Shown here in pieces: positions 32,732 through 41,300 of a stretch of DNA of 64,000 nucleotides (position 1 is its first letter; each line of letters begins with the position of its first letter). Under the pieces are notes generated by a model. That model made no database searches. It was not told the DNA's origin and worked only from the letters and a program-made list of their open reading frames with translations. Source of the DNA: Alphaproteobacteria bacterium (GTDB lineage: Bacteria > Pseudomonadota > Alphaproteobacteria > DSM-16000 > Inquilinaceae); assembly GCA_028277405.1 (NCBI GenBank), contig JANQGH010000069.1, positions 1-64,000 of the forward strand. The letters run 5' to 3'. The position numbers were made by a program, and so were the translations under genes.

Positions 32732-33469
32732 GGCTATGAGTACTCCCCATGAATTTCCGGTCTGACCGACCGGTTTTCAGGTCGATGAACGGCAAATAGA
32801 ATTCGAGTTGCACAAGGCCATTGTTGCTTCTGCACAACCAAGTTTAAAATCTCTGATTACTCTTGTGTAAACTGCATGAAAACTGGGAAGGTTTATGTGA
32901 CAATTAGCACAAAGCGCCAACTAAGCAGTTTACGAACGGCATTATCGACTGGCCACTGTTGAACGCGGTTTGGTCTGTTTGTCGCGTTGACATGGGACAA
33001 AGGCGAAGACCGTTGGCAAACGAAACAGAAAGAGCGAACACACGCCCGCCGAGTTCGCCTTCACTTAAGCTACCGTTGTCCTGCACAGTATTAACCACGG
33101 ACAACGCCTCGACCTGACGTCACAGCGATCTCGCGTTTGATGGGACAATCGGCCGTTGGGACGAAGTCATCGTTTCGTGATTCGATTTGCACCAGGAATC
33201 GGCCGATGCGGTGGTTGCTGACCTTTGCCGCTTGCTACTGCCGGGTGATTCCGCCGCCGCGGCACTGAAGTTGTCGGCTACGGTCGCGCACCGCAAAAGG
33301 CGCAGTGCCGCCCGGTACGGATTGGTCCTGAATCAAGCACCGCTGCCGCGAGCCTTGAAGGGTATGGCGTGCGGTGGCTCCGCGCGCCCGTCGAAGCCGC
33401 GACAATCAATAGGGCGATGCTGGCCGGTCGTTCGGATCGCGAAGCGTTTCCAATCGGTCGGACAATGCC
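32732..33469. other. Long non-coding interval
   Basis: About 740 bases with no convincing gene. The first 450 bases are A+T-rich like the pentapeptide gene. The remainder has an open stretch at 33249-33488 without a start codon that reads like coding sequence near its end (EAFPIGRTMPYAEAR), perhaps a gene remnant. It should contain the promoter of the pentapeptide-repeat gene. Nothing repetitive was seen. Confidence 0.4.
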
Positions 33470-33871
33470 CTACGCGGAGGCGCGCTGACAATCCTCCCAG
33501 CTTTGGGTCGGTGTCTCGATCCGGGCCGTGCCCTGATGTTCCCAATAGGTCACGGTGCCGTTGGTGTAGCGCGCACCGGACCCGGACCGCGCGATCGGCA
33601 GCGTCACCGACGTGCCGTCCGGCAGGTCGACCAGGGCCGCGTCTTCCATGAAACGCACCGGGATCATGGTGCCGTCACAGTCCCAGGTGACCGAGATCTG
33701 GTTGCCTGCGTCCGCGGCCTCGACGCCCGCATTGATCGCCTCCTGCTCAGCAGGGGTGGGCATGGTCGGCGATGTCGACTGGCTGCACGCCGCAACGAGC
33801 ACGGTCAATCCGAGGACGGGAACGGCAACCCCTGCCCGCGCAATCCGTTTGTCGGTTTTTCGAAGCATCAT
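33470..33871 (-). CDS. MliC-like lipoprotein (C-type lysozyme inhibitor family)
   Basis: A 133-residue predicted lipoprotein. The lipobox LVAAC puts the lipidated cysteine at residue 29, and Ser at +2 suggests outer-membrane sorting. The mature domain has the MliC pattern: TWDCDGTMIPVRF, then TSVTLPIARSGSGARYTNG and TYWEHQGTARIE with a final WEDCQ. The SGSGARY loop is the part of MliC that inserts into the lysozyme active site. Two cysteines could form the family disulfide. It should protect the envelope against host or competitor lysozyme. It is divergent from the HipA gene. Confidence 0.85.
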   Translation of the reverse strand: MMLRKTDKRIARAGVAVPVLGLTVLVAACSQSTSPTMPTPAEQEAINAGVEAADAGNQISVTWDCDGTMIPVRFMEDAALVDLPDGTSVTLPIARSGSGARYTNGTVTYWEHQGTARIETPTQSWEDCQRASA

Positions 33872-33979
33872 GCCCCCCAGCTTGATTGATTCCGCTCAGA
33901 CTGGGATTGTCAGGCATGTCGAAACCGGACGCAACCATCGCATGAAGCCCGCCGGGGAAACCATCGTGGCCCGCCCGGG

Positions 33980-35284
33980 ATGACCCGGGCCGAGATACGT
34001 TTGTGGGGGCGCACCGTCGGAACGGTGTCGTGGGACCCGGCGGCCCGCTTGGGCAGGTTCGAATATGCCCGAGAGTTCGCAGCGGACGGGCCCGCCCTCG
34101 CGCCCCTCATGATGCCGCTGTCGCATCGGGCCTACAGTTTTCCCGACGCTTCCCGGGAGACCTTCAGAGGGCTGCCCGGTCTGGTGGCGGATGCCTTGCC
34201 CGACCGCTTTGGGACGGTGTTGACCGACGCCTGGCTCGCCAGCCAGGGCCGCCGGCCGGAGGATTTGGATCCGGTGGCCCGCCTTTGCTTTACGGGACGT
34301 CGCGGCATGGGCGCGCTGGAGTTCCTGCCGGCCGACGGACCGGCGGACAGGTCCGCCGAACCGTTGGACCTTGACCGGTTGGTGCGCACGGCCAGCGACA
34401 TCCTCATCAATCACGATCAATCGGCATCGGACCCCGCGAACCCGCGGGTTTCCGACGGGATGTCGCAGATCCTGGAGATCGGGACATCGGCCGGGGGCAG
34501 CCGGGCAAAGGCGGTGGTGGGCTGGACAGGTCGCGACGCCGCGTTGCGCGCGGGCCAAGGCCCTGTCGGCGACGGTTTCGACCCGTGGCTTCTGAAATTC
34601 GACGGCGTGGCGGAGAACAAGGATCGCGAGCAGGCGGACATCATGGGCTATGGCCGCATCGAGCACGCCTATCACAAGATGGCGGTCGCGGCCGGCATCT
34701 CGATGGCGGAATGTCGGCTGTTTGAGGAAAATGGCCGCTACCATTTCGTGACAAGACGCTTCGACCGCGCGGCCGACGGCGCCAAGCGGCATATGCAGAC
34801 GCTCAGCGCCATGGCCCATTTCTCCATCGATCGACCCGGCGAGCATAGCTACGAGCAGTTGTTCGAGGTCTGCTTGAGACTGGGCCTGACCGAAGCGGAA
34901 CTGGTCGAGCAGAGCAGGCGCGTCGCCTTCAACATCGTCGCCCGTAATCAGGACGATCACGCCAAGAACACCTCGTTCATCATGGACCCGTCCGGCGGCT
35001 GGTCATTGTCGCCCGCCTACGACCTCACCTTTAGCTACAACCCAGCCGGCCAGTGGACCAAAACCCACCAAACCTCTATGGCGGGCAAACTCGATGGTTT
35101 TGCCATCGACGACTATGTCGCTTGCGTTGAGACCGCCGGCGTGAGTTCAGGCCGGGCGGTCGAGATTTTGGCAGAGGTCTGCGAGGCCGTGGCGCGCTGG
35201 CCGGTGTTCGCCGAAGCCTCGGGCGTGCCGGCGGATCAGATGGAGCGAATTGGCGCCGCCCATCGGCTTGAGTTGCGGCCCTGA
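33980..35284 (+). CDS. hipA: HipA-like serine/threonine kinase without a HipB partner
   Basis: A 434-residue HipA family kinase. The glycine-rich region GTSAGGSRAKAVVGW (about 168-182), the ATP-binding lysine Lys206 in WLLKFDG, the catalytic loop NQDDHAKNTSF (Asp325-Asp326-His327) and the metal-binding AYDLT (Asp348) are all intact. HipA toxins phosphorylate aminoacyl-tRNA synthetases. The usual upstream HipB-like repressor gene is absent: the 108 bases before the start hold no helix-turn-helix protein. It may be a solitary kinase with another target or an antitoxin elsewhere. It is convergent with a second kinase-like protein. Confidence 0.88.
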   Translation: MTRAEIRLWGRTVGTVSWDPAARLGRFEYAREFAADGPALAPLMMPLSHRAYSFPDASRETFRGLPGLVADALPDRFGTVLTDAWLASQGRRPEDLDPVARLCFTGRRGMGALEFLPADGPADRSAEPLDLDRLVRTASDILINHDQSASDPANPRVSDGMSQILEIGTSAGGSRAKAVVGWTGRDAALRAGQGPVGDGFDPWLLKFDGVAENKDREQADIMGYGRIEHAYHKMAVAAGISMAECRLFEENGRYHFVTRRFDRAADGAKRHMQTLSAMAHFSIDRPGEHSYEQLFEVCLRLGLTEAELVEQSRRVAFNIVARNQDDHAKNTSFIMDPSGGWSLSPAYDLTFSYNPAGQWTKTHQTSMAGKLDGFAIDDYVACVETAGVSSGRAVEILAEVCEAVARWPVFAEASGVPADQMERIGAAHRLELRP

Positions 35285-35370
35285 CAGGGCGCGGCTGCCG
35301 CCGTGCCGTGTAGCTGGCGAAGCGCATCGCCGGCGCCTGATCGCGGCCGACCATCGATTGGGCCTGCAGA

Positions 35371-37890
35371 TCAATCGTCCAGAAAGCCGATCTTGCGCGC
35401 GTCGCTTTCGATTTGGGACCAGTAGTCGGGGATCATGGCGCCAAGATTGGTCTTGAAAAGGTCCCAAGACATGTCCGGCCGCAGCTTGCGCGCCTGGTGA
35501 AGCGCGGCATGCGCCTCGTCGAGCCTGTCCTGGCGCGCCAGAACGAAAGCGCTGAAGATGTAGGCGACGGATGCGATGAAATGGCCGTGCTGCGCCCGTT
35601 TGAACGACGCTCCCGCGGCGTCAAGGTCGCCCAGGAAGTATTGGCCGAGCCCCAACGTAATCGCGCGGACCCGGCTGAACGGATCCTTGGGGCTTAGACG
35701 CATGGACTTCTCGACCGCCTGCAGCCCATCGTCCGCGCGGCCGGCCCAGATCAGCATCGCGCCCAGTTGAAGATAACCGAGCGAGAAACTCGGGTTCAGC
35801 TCGACCGCTTCGTTGCCTTCGACCAGCGCCCTTTCGTGCTCCCCTCGCAGCGAGTAGACGCGGCCAAGGGCGGAGTGCGCGATGCTGCTGCCTTCGTCGC
35901 TCTGGACCGCCCGGCGCGCGAGGTCAAGGGCTCGATCCATAACCTGGTCGGCGGGCTCGCCGGGCTCCAGGAACAGGCATCTCAGCTCGATCATGGAGAG
36001 AACCGCCAGGGCCTCGGCAAAGTCGGGGTCTGCCTTGATCGCCCGGTTCAGGAACTCTCGCGCTGCCTGGGAATCGTGCTTGGTTCGGCGCATGAACAAC
36101 GCCATCGCGCGCTGAAACAGCTCCCAGGCAGTGAAATTGCCTCGCTTGCGCTTGGCGAGCTGGCGTTGATGGCGCTTCAACTCGGTATCGATATTGGCGA
36201 CCACGGATTCGGCGATTTCGTCGAACACGGCGTAGACATCCTCCGCCGTGCCGCCATAGCGCCGGGTCCAGATATCGCGGCCATCGGCGGCATCCAACAG
36301 TTCGGCCGTTACGCGCAACTGGTCACCCACGGTGCGCACCGTTCCTTCGACCAGATAGTTGACACCCAACTCGCGACCGACCTCGATCGGGTCAATCCTC
36401 TTGCCCTTGTAGGCGAAGGACGATCCGCGCGCGATGACGGTCAGCCAGTCCACGCGCGACAGTTCGGTGATGATCTCCAGCGAGATGCCGTCGGCGATAT
36501 GCTCACGCTCGGCACCGCCGCCGAGATTCTCAAACGGCATCACGGCGATCGCTGGGTGCTCCGGCAAGTGCGGCGGCTCGGCTTTGCCGGGCATGGCCAC
36601 CCTGTCGGCCGACCGATCCGCCACAGGCGGGACCGCGGGGGTCGGCGCCGCCCCCGCCCCTACCCCCGTCGAGTGCTCTGCTTCCGACCGCAACTGTGGC
36701 CCGTGCTTTGGCCAATCGAGCCCGAGGTGTCGCAGGTAGAGCTTCAGGTTGAAGGCGGCGTACAGGAAGGACAGCCGTCGATGGCCGGCCTTGAGATGCT
36801 TGTTGGCGAAGTTCAACCCGGCCGCCACCCGGGCCAGCAGGTATTGGCTCTCCATGTAGGACAGCCGGTTGGCCTCGTGCCTGTCGATCCAGTCGTAAAG
36901 TTCGCCGCGCAAGGCGCCGATCAATTGAGCCAGGCCCAGATCGTCCGCCCGAATGTCGTGCCTCAGCCCAGTCGGATGATGTTCGCGCAAATGCTCAAGG
37001 ATCGTCGTCCAATAGACCGGGTCGGAGCTGTCGCGGGTCGCCAGCAGATGGGCGATCTCGAAATAGGCATGGTCATAGAACAGGTATTGATCGGCCTCGT
37101 ACATGGCCAGGTCGATCAGCGAATAGGTCGGATCGCCCGACCGCTTCGAGAGGACGAGCACGTTCAGCCCGTGCAGGTCGCCATGGCTGCTGCCCATGAC
37201 CGCCCTCATTCGCGCCCCGTCCGGCGCCGTGTTCGGCCCGATCGCGAAGGCAACGGGGTTGGGGTACCATTTGCCGTCGAAGGTGAAGGTCGGCTCGTCA
37301 AGCGCGAGGCCGCAATGGTCCGGCAAGAACTCAAAAAGCCGGCTCGTCGGTTTCTCGATACGATGCTTCAGCCAGGCATGCAGCAGTTCTTGCGGCGCCC
37401 TGAGACCGGCCGACAGCGTGTAGTGAGCGTTCCAGCACTCCAGCAGATCGGAGGACAGGTGCTTTATGATGGCGAGCTGGGTGTCGAACCGGCATTTCGA
37501 CCAGGGCACGACATACTCCACGCCGCGGCCGGCAATCGTGGAAATCAGCGCGACCTTGTTGTCCTGAAACGAGGCATGGACCAAGCGTTCGATATGCTGC
37601 GCGGCATAGTCCGGTTCTGTATCGATGGCCTTGCGATGCCGTTCGAACTCCTTTTCTTCCGAAAGGTCCATCCCTTCGACCGTGTCGAACTTCAATATCG
37701 CCTGGCCGGTGAAATCCGGGCTGGCCAGATCGGCGGTATAGACCAGGGCGCCGGATTTGCCGCCGCTGAGCTTGCGGTTGAGGTAGATATCTCCCTCGAC
37801 GCCCCACTCCTCAAGCACGACCGGTCGCAGGTCGGCATAGGAGTCGGGCCAGGCTAGGCCCGATGGATTGCTGTCGGATGCTCCTGACAC
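35371..37890 (-). CDS. Kinase-like/TolB-like/TPR fusion protein
   Basis: An 839-residue cytoplasmic protein from GTG 37890 (GAGG six bases upstream); ATG 37935 is the alternative, and longer frames run into the divergent flavodoxin gene. The first 390 residues look like an aminoglycoside-phosphotransferase-type kinase: GGKSGALVY as nucleotide loop (43-51), Lys67 in AILKFD, the catalytic HGDLHGLNVLV (236-246) and the metal-binding LIDLAMYE (Asp260). This resembles the 'ternary complex associated' kinase-like domains, though I cannot confirm the family. A Pro/Ala-rich linker leads to a TolB-like/FlgO-like domain (about 447-572, starting AIAVMPFENLGGGAE) of the type found after adenylate cyclase domains. 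TPRs (about 585-805) end the protein. Confidence 0.75.
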   Translation of the reverse strand: MSGASDSNPSGLAWPDSYADLRPVVLEEWGVEGDIYLNRKLSGGKSGALVYTADLASPDFTGQAILKFDTVEGMDLSEEKEFERHRKAIDTEPDYAAQHIERLVHASFQDNKVALISTIAGRGVEYVVPWSKCRFDTQLAIIKHLSSDLLECWNAHYTLSAGLRAPQELLHAWLKHRIEKPTSRLFEFLPDHCGLALDEPTFTFDGKWYPNPVAFAIGPNTAPDGARMRAVMGSSHGDLHGLNVLVLSKRSGDPTYSLIDLAMYEADQYLFYDHAYFEIAHLLATRDSSDPVYWTTILEHLREHHPTGLRHDIRADDLGLAQLIGALRGELYDWIDRHEANRLSYMESQYLLARVAAGLNFANKHLKAGHRRLSFLYAAFNLKLYLRHLGLDWPKHGPQLRSEAEHSTGVGAGAAPTPAVPPVADRSADRVAMPGKAEPPHLPEHPAIAVMPFENLGGGAEREHIADGISLEIITELSRVDWLTVIARGSSFAYKGKRIDPIEVGRELGVNYLVEGTVRTVGDQLRVTAELLDAADGRDIWTRRYGGTAEDVYAVFDEIAESVVANIDTELKRHQRQLAKRKRGNFTAWELFQRAMALFMRRTKHDSQAAREFLNRAIKADPDFAEALAVLSMIELRCLFLEPGEPADQVMDRALDLARRAVQSDEGSSIAHSALGRVYSLRGEHERALVEGNEAVELNPSFSLGYLQLGAMLIWAGRADDGLQAVEKSMRLSPKDPFSRVRAITLGLGQYFLGDLDAAGASFKRAQHGHFIASVAYIFSAFVLARQDRLDEAHAALHQARKLRPDMSWDLFKTNLGAMIPDYWSQIESDARKIGFLDD

Positions 37891-38050
37891 TCTTTGCCTC
37901 GATCGACGATCTTTTGCGCGCCGGGATGCTAGCATCCGACGGCGCGGTCGCAAGGACTTGACGCGGACCAATGCGGACGGTCGGTCGCACCCTCGACCAT
38001 CTCTGCAGAATCTCTTATCCGGCCGAGGCAAACACCTGTAGCCTGTGCCC

Positions 38051-38566
38051 ATGAAAGCATTGGTCGCATTCGCCTCCGCCCACGGGTCGACACGAGGGGT
38101 CGCCGAACGCTTGGGCGAAACCTTAGAGCGGCGCGGAATTGACACTGACGTCCAATCGATCGACGCCGGCCCATCGGTGGCGGCCTATGATGCCTATGTC
38201 ATCGGCAGCCCCGTCTATGTCGGGTCCTGGATGGCGGAGGCGGTCGCCTTTGTGGAGCAGAACGCCAGCGCGCTGGCGCAAAAGCCGGTCTGGCTGTTCA
38301 GCCTTGGCCCGCTGGATCAGCAGCGCGGCCTCATGGCGAAGGCCGACTGGCCGGAAGCCAAGGAGGTCGATGGCCTGCGCGCCGCCGTCAACGCCCGCGA
38401 TCACCGGATGTTCACCGGCGCCATTCAGCCTGACGAGCTGTCCTTCCTGGTGCGCCTGTTCTTCCGGCTGTCAGGCGGCCGCTACGGCGACTTTCGCAAG
38501 TGGGACGAGATCGATGGCTGGGCCGACGAGATTGCCGACCAGTTGACCGGCGCCGCCGATCAATAG
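38051..38566 (+). CDS. Flavodoxin domain protein (HemG-like)
   Basis: A 171-residue flavodoxin. The FMN-phosphate loop is FASAHGSTRGVAERLGETL, then GSPVYVGSWM contacts the ring, and SLGPLDQQ follows. The layout resembles menaquinone-dependent protoporphyrinogen dehydrogenase (HemG), but the family also includes generic flavodoxin-like proteins, so the reaction is uncertain. ATG 38051 is preferred; GTG 38045 is in frame. It overlaps the convergent lipase gene by seven bases and is divergent from the kinase-TPR fusion. Confidence 0.75.
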   Translation: MKALVAFASAHGSTRGVAERLGETLERRGIDTDVQSIDAGPSVAAYDAYVIGSPVYVGSWMAEAVAFVEQNASALAQKPVWLFSLGPLDQQRGLMAKADWPEAKEVDGLRAAVNARDHRMFTGAIQPDELSFLVRLFFRLSGGRYGDFRKWDEIDGWADEIADQLTGAADQ

Positions 38567-39567
38567 GCCGCGGTCTCGGTCGCCTTGGACTCCAAGGCCG
38601 CCGCCCGCATCTTCTTTCGTTCCGGCCAGAAGTCGCACACGGTATTCGGATTGGGTTCGACCGAGGTCACCTGATAGACCTTCGAACCGTCGCGGAACGA
38701 AGGCTGCCCGAGGCAGTAGCCGGTCGGGCTGGCAAAGGCGCAATCCATGACCGCCCGGTAGCCTTCGGCTGAATGGTTCACGACCGGATGGATTTCCCAG
38801 TCCCTGCCGTAGTGAAACGCGATCAGATAGGCGTAGGGCACGTGGCCGTAGTCCCAGCCCAGCCCTAGCCCCAGGCACGGCACATAGTCATAGGTGTTTT
38901 GGATTCGCACGGTCCTGGTGTGCGGGTCCTGCTGCGCCGGCTGCCGGTCGTAGAAGTCGACGAAGGCCTGGCCGCCCACCGGCGGGCAAGCGTAGTTGTA
39001 GTTGACGGTCTTGAACGGCAGTTTCGCCAAGGCGACGTCGAGCGTGAACAGCTCGCACAGCGCCGCGCCAAGACTGTGACCGGTGATGTAGAGTTCGGCG
39101 ATCGGTTTGCTGGACGACTGGTACTTGCCAATCAGGTCGAACAGCTGCTGCTGCATGGGCTTTGCCATGCTGGACGATGCCGTGTAGGCCGACCAGAAAC
39201 CGGCCGCCACCTTGGCACCCGGCACAGGCGGCGTCGATTTGCCATAGGGCACGAAGGCCGACTGTTCGTAAAATATCTCCTCAAGGTCGACGACGATGTC
39301 ATCGTAGGACCAGGTGCCACGGAAGGCGAAGATATACTTGTACGGCGCTGAAACCGAACGAAGAACGATGCCGTAGATCTCGGTGTTCTGGTAGATGACC
39401 TCGTCGACGCCGGTCCAGCATTCGACAAATTCATAGCCGTCGGGACAGGTCACCCGGCCGCCATAACATGTCGTGGGATGCGCCGTGTCGAACGCGTTGT
39501 AGGCCTGGATGCTGGCCCGGACCAGCAGCGCCGCTCGATCTTGGTCGATATCGCGAATGTACGGCAT
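38560..39567 (-). CDS. Class 3 lipase family protein
   Basis: A 335-residue alpha/beta hydrolase of the lipase class 3 type. IFAFRGTWSYDD supplies the oxyanion region, the nucleophile is Ser165 in ITGHSLGAALC, and Asp227 in NTYDYVPC and His265 in VVNHSAEG fit the triad. No signal peptide is visible, so it may be cytoplasmic or exported by another route. GAGGAG precedes ATG 39567. The C-terminal 40 residues are unique, with two cysteines. Substrates are likely acylglycerols or phospholipids; specificity is unknown. Confidence 0.85.
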   Translation of the reverse strand: MPYIRDIDQDRAALLVRASIQAYNAFDTAHPTTCYGGRVTCPDGYEFVECWTGVDEVIYQNTEIYGIVLRSVSAPYKYIFAFRGTWSYDDIVVDLEEIFYEQSAFVPYGKSTPPVPGAKVAAGFWSAYTASSSMAKPMQQQLFDLIGKYQSSSKPIAELYITGHSLGAALCELFTLDVALAKLPFKTVNYNYACPPVGGQAFVDFYDRQPAQQDPHTRTVRIQNTYDYVPCLGLGLGWDYGHVPYAYLIAFHYGRDWEIHPVVNHSAEGYRAVMDCAFASPTGYCLGQPSFRDGSKVYQVTSVEPNPNTVCDFWPERKKMRAAALESKATETAAY

Positions 39568-39705
39568 TGCCGCTCCTCAATTTCAGCCCGCGAGAAGGTC
39601 CGCAAGCTGAACGCCCAGGTTGATGGCAGGCATCCTCACTCAAGCAGGAGTTTAGCACAGCGGCATCGTGGCAAACAGCCTGGCCCCGAGCCAGACGGAC
39701 GTGCT

Positions 39706-40308
39706 CTAGGCCCCCCAAACCAGGCTGAAAGCGATGGCCCACATCACCGCGCCGATCGTCAGATCGAGCAAGCGCCAAGCCTCCGGCCGTCCAAAGACCG
39801 GCCGCAGGACCCGGCCTCCATAGCCCAGGGCAAAGAAGAAGACGAACGAAGCGCCGATGGCGCCGGCGGCAAAAGCGGCCTGTCGGCCGTCATATCGGGT
39901 GGAGATCGACCCCATCAGGACGACCGTGTCGAGATAGACGTGCGGGTTCAGCCAGGTAAAGGCCAGGCACGTTGTCAGCGTCGTCGACATGGAGCCAGTC
40001 GGCCCAGCGGCGGCGACCAGCGCGCCGGTACCTTGGACGGCCGACCAGAGACTTCTCGCACCATAGGCCGCAAGGAACGCCGCCCCGCCATAGCGCAGCA
40101 GCGGTTCCACCCAAGGCGCGGCATCGACCATGGTGCCGAAGCCGGCCACGCCTATGCTGATCAGCGCCGCATCGGAAACGGCGCAAGCGAGACAAACCAG
40201 AAACACATGCTCGCCCCGGATCGCCTGGCGCAGCACGAAGGCGTTCTGTGCGCCAATCGCGACGATCAAGCTGATGCAGAGCAGAAAGCCGGCAATAAAG
40301 GCCGCCAT
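39706..40308 (-). CDS. argO: LysE/ArgO family amino-acid exporter
   Basis: A 200-residue six-helix exporter. The N-terminus ISLIVAIGAQNAFVLRQAI is the ArgO/LysE signature (GAQNAFVL), and LAFTWLNPHVYLDTVVL is the second conserved half with NPHVYLDT. These exporters remove excess basic amino acids such as arginine or lysine. The gene is divergent from an ArgP-like LysR regulator, the classic arrangement for ArgO/LysE and its activator. A LysR-type dyad lies in the 91-base gap. Confidence 0.9.
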   Translation of the reverse strand: MAAFIAGFLLCISLIVAIGAQNAFVLRQAIRGEHVFLVCLACAVSDAALISIGVAGFGTMVDAAPWVEPLLRYGGAAFLAAYGARSLWSAVQGTGALVAAAGPTGSMSTTLTTCLAFTWLNPHVYLDTVVLMGSISTRYDGRQAAFAAGAIGASFVFFFALGYGGRVLRPVFGRPEAWRLLDLTIGAVMWAIAFSLVWGA

Positions 40309-40354
40309 TTGGGATCTCCCTTAAGACCACACCTTGATTAGGCGAGGCCCAGAG

Positions 40355-40369
40355 ATTAATGAACCTAAT
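40355..40369. promoter_or_regulatory. LysR-type dyad between argO and argP
   Basis: ATTA-ATGAACC-TAAT is an interrupted inverted repeat fitting the T-N11-A LysR consensus. It lies in the divergent argO/argP interval, 31 bases before the ArgP start, and is a candidate ArgP binding site. Confidence 0.45.
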
Positions 40370-40399
40370 GTTTCTAACTCTTCATAAGAAATCTTAAAC

Positions 40400-41287
40400 A
40401 TGCTCGACTATGCGCATCTTGCGGCGGTCGCCGCCGTCGTCCGCAGCGGAAGCTTCGAAAAGGCGGCACAGCAGCTGCACGTGACGCCGTCAGCCGTGTC
40501 TCAACGGGTCAAGCTGCTGGAAGAGCGGTTGGGCACCGTGTTGGTCGTTCGGGGCCAGCCCTGTACGGCGACGGATGCCGGGCGTCGCTTTTGCCGCCAT
40601 GTCGATGAGGTAGCTTTGTTGGAGCAGGCTCTGCAAAGCGATCTCGGCGACCTGGGGCCAGCGATCGAACCGGCGACCCTGCGCATCGCGATCAATGCGG
40701 ACAGCCTGGCCACCTGGTTCGTGGGCGCCATGGCCTCGGTCGAGGGCCGGCTGTTCGACTTGGTTCTGGACGACCAGGACCACAGCGCCGACTGGCTGCG
40801 GCGGGGCGAGGTCGTCGCCGCGATCAGCGCCCTGCCCCAGCCGGTTCAGGGCTGCGACGTCCGACCTCTTGGCGCGCTGCGCTACGTCGCGACGGCCAGC
40901 CCCGCCTTCGTCGATCGCTGGTTTCCCGACGGGCCAAACGCGGAGGCGCTGGCACGCGCACCCACGATCACCTTCAATACGAAGGACGAGCTGCAAGCCC
41001 GCTGGGTGGAGGCGGTGTATGGACGGCGTCTGGTCATGCCGTCCCATTGGCTGCCGTCAACCCAAGCCTTCATCGACGCGACCCTGGCGGGCATCGGCTG
41101 GGGGATGAACCCGGAAGGTCTGGTCGGAGAGCACATTGAAGACGGGCGGCTGGTGGTCTTGAAGCCTGACCGTCCGCTCGACGTCGCGCTTTACTGGCAC
41201 TGCAGCCGCATGCTGGCGGCGGCGTTGACGGATGTCACCTCAGCCGTCGTCGACGCGGCGAAACGCTGGCTGGTCCCCATGACCTAG
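40400..41287 (+). CDS. argP: LysR family regulator ArgP
   Basis: A 295-residue LysR regulator. The N-terminal winged helix-turn-helix (about 1-65) is LAAVAAVVRSGSFEKAAQQL followed by VTPSAVSQRVKLLEERLGT. The C-terminal effector domain begins near residue 90 with LRIAINADSLATWF, a motif shared with ArgP/LysG. ArgP activates the LysE/ArgO exporter in response to basic amino acids. The divergent exporter gene supports this. There are no strong ribosome signals before ATG 40400. Confidence 0.9.
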   Translation: MLDYAHLAAVAAVVRSGSFEKAAQQLHVTPSAVSQRVKLLEERLGTVLVVRGQPCTATDAGRRFCRHVDEVALLEQALQSDLGDLGPAIEPATLRIAINADSLATWFVGAMASVEGRLFDLVLDDQDHSADWLRRGEVVAAISALPQPVQGCDVRPLGALRYVATASPAFVDRWFPDGPNAEALARAPTITFNTKDELQARWVEAVYGRRLVMPSHWLPSTQAFIDATLAGIGWGMNPEGLVGEHIEDGRLVVLKPDRPLDVALYWHCSRMLAAALTDVTSAVVDAAKRWLVPMT

Positions 41288-41300
41288 CCCCGAGGCAGCG

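Noticed and set aside
33249..33488. Open stretch ending in a coding-like peptide
   Set aside because: No start codon and no recognised family. It may be a gene remnant, so it was mentioned only as part of the non-coding interval.
33896..34960. Long minus-strand open frame opposite HipA
   Set aside because: It has no recognisable motif, is rich in Arg/His/Gln typical of antisense frames, and lies exactly under a gene with intact kinase motifs.
35767..37857. 696-codon plus-strand open frame under the kinase-TPR fusion
   Set aside because: Low-complexity antisense frame; the minus strand shows TPR, TolB-like and kinase-like motifs in order.
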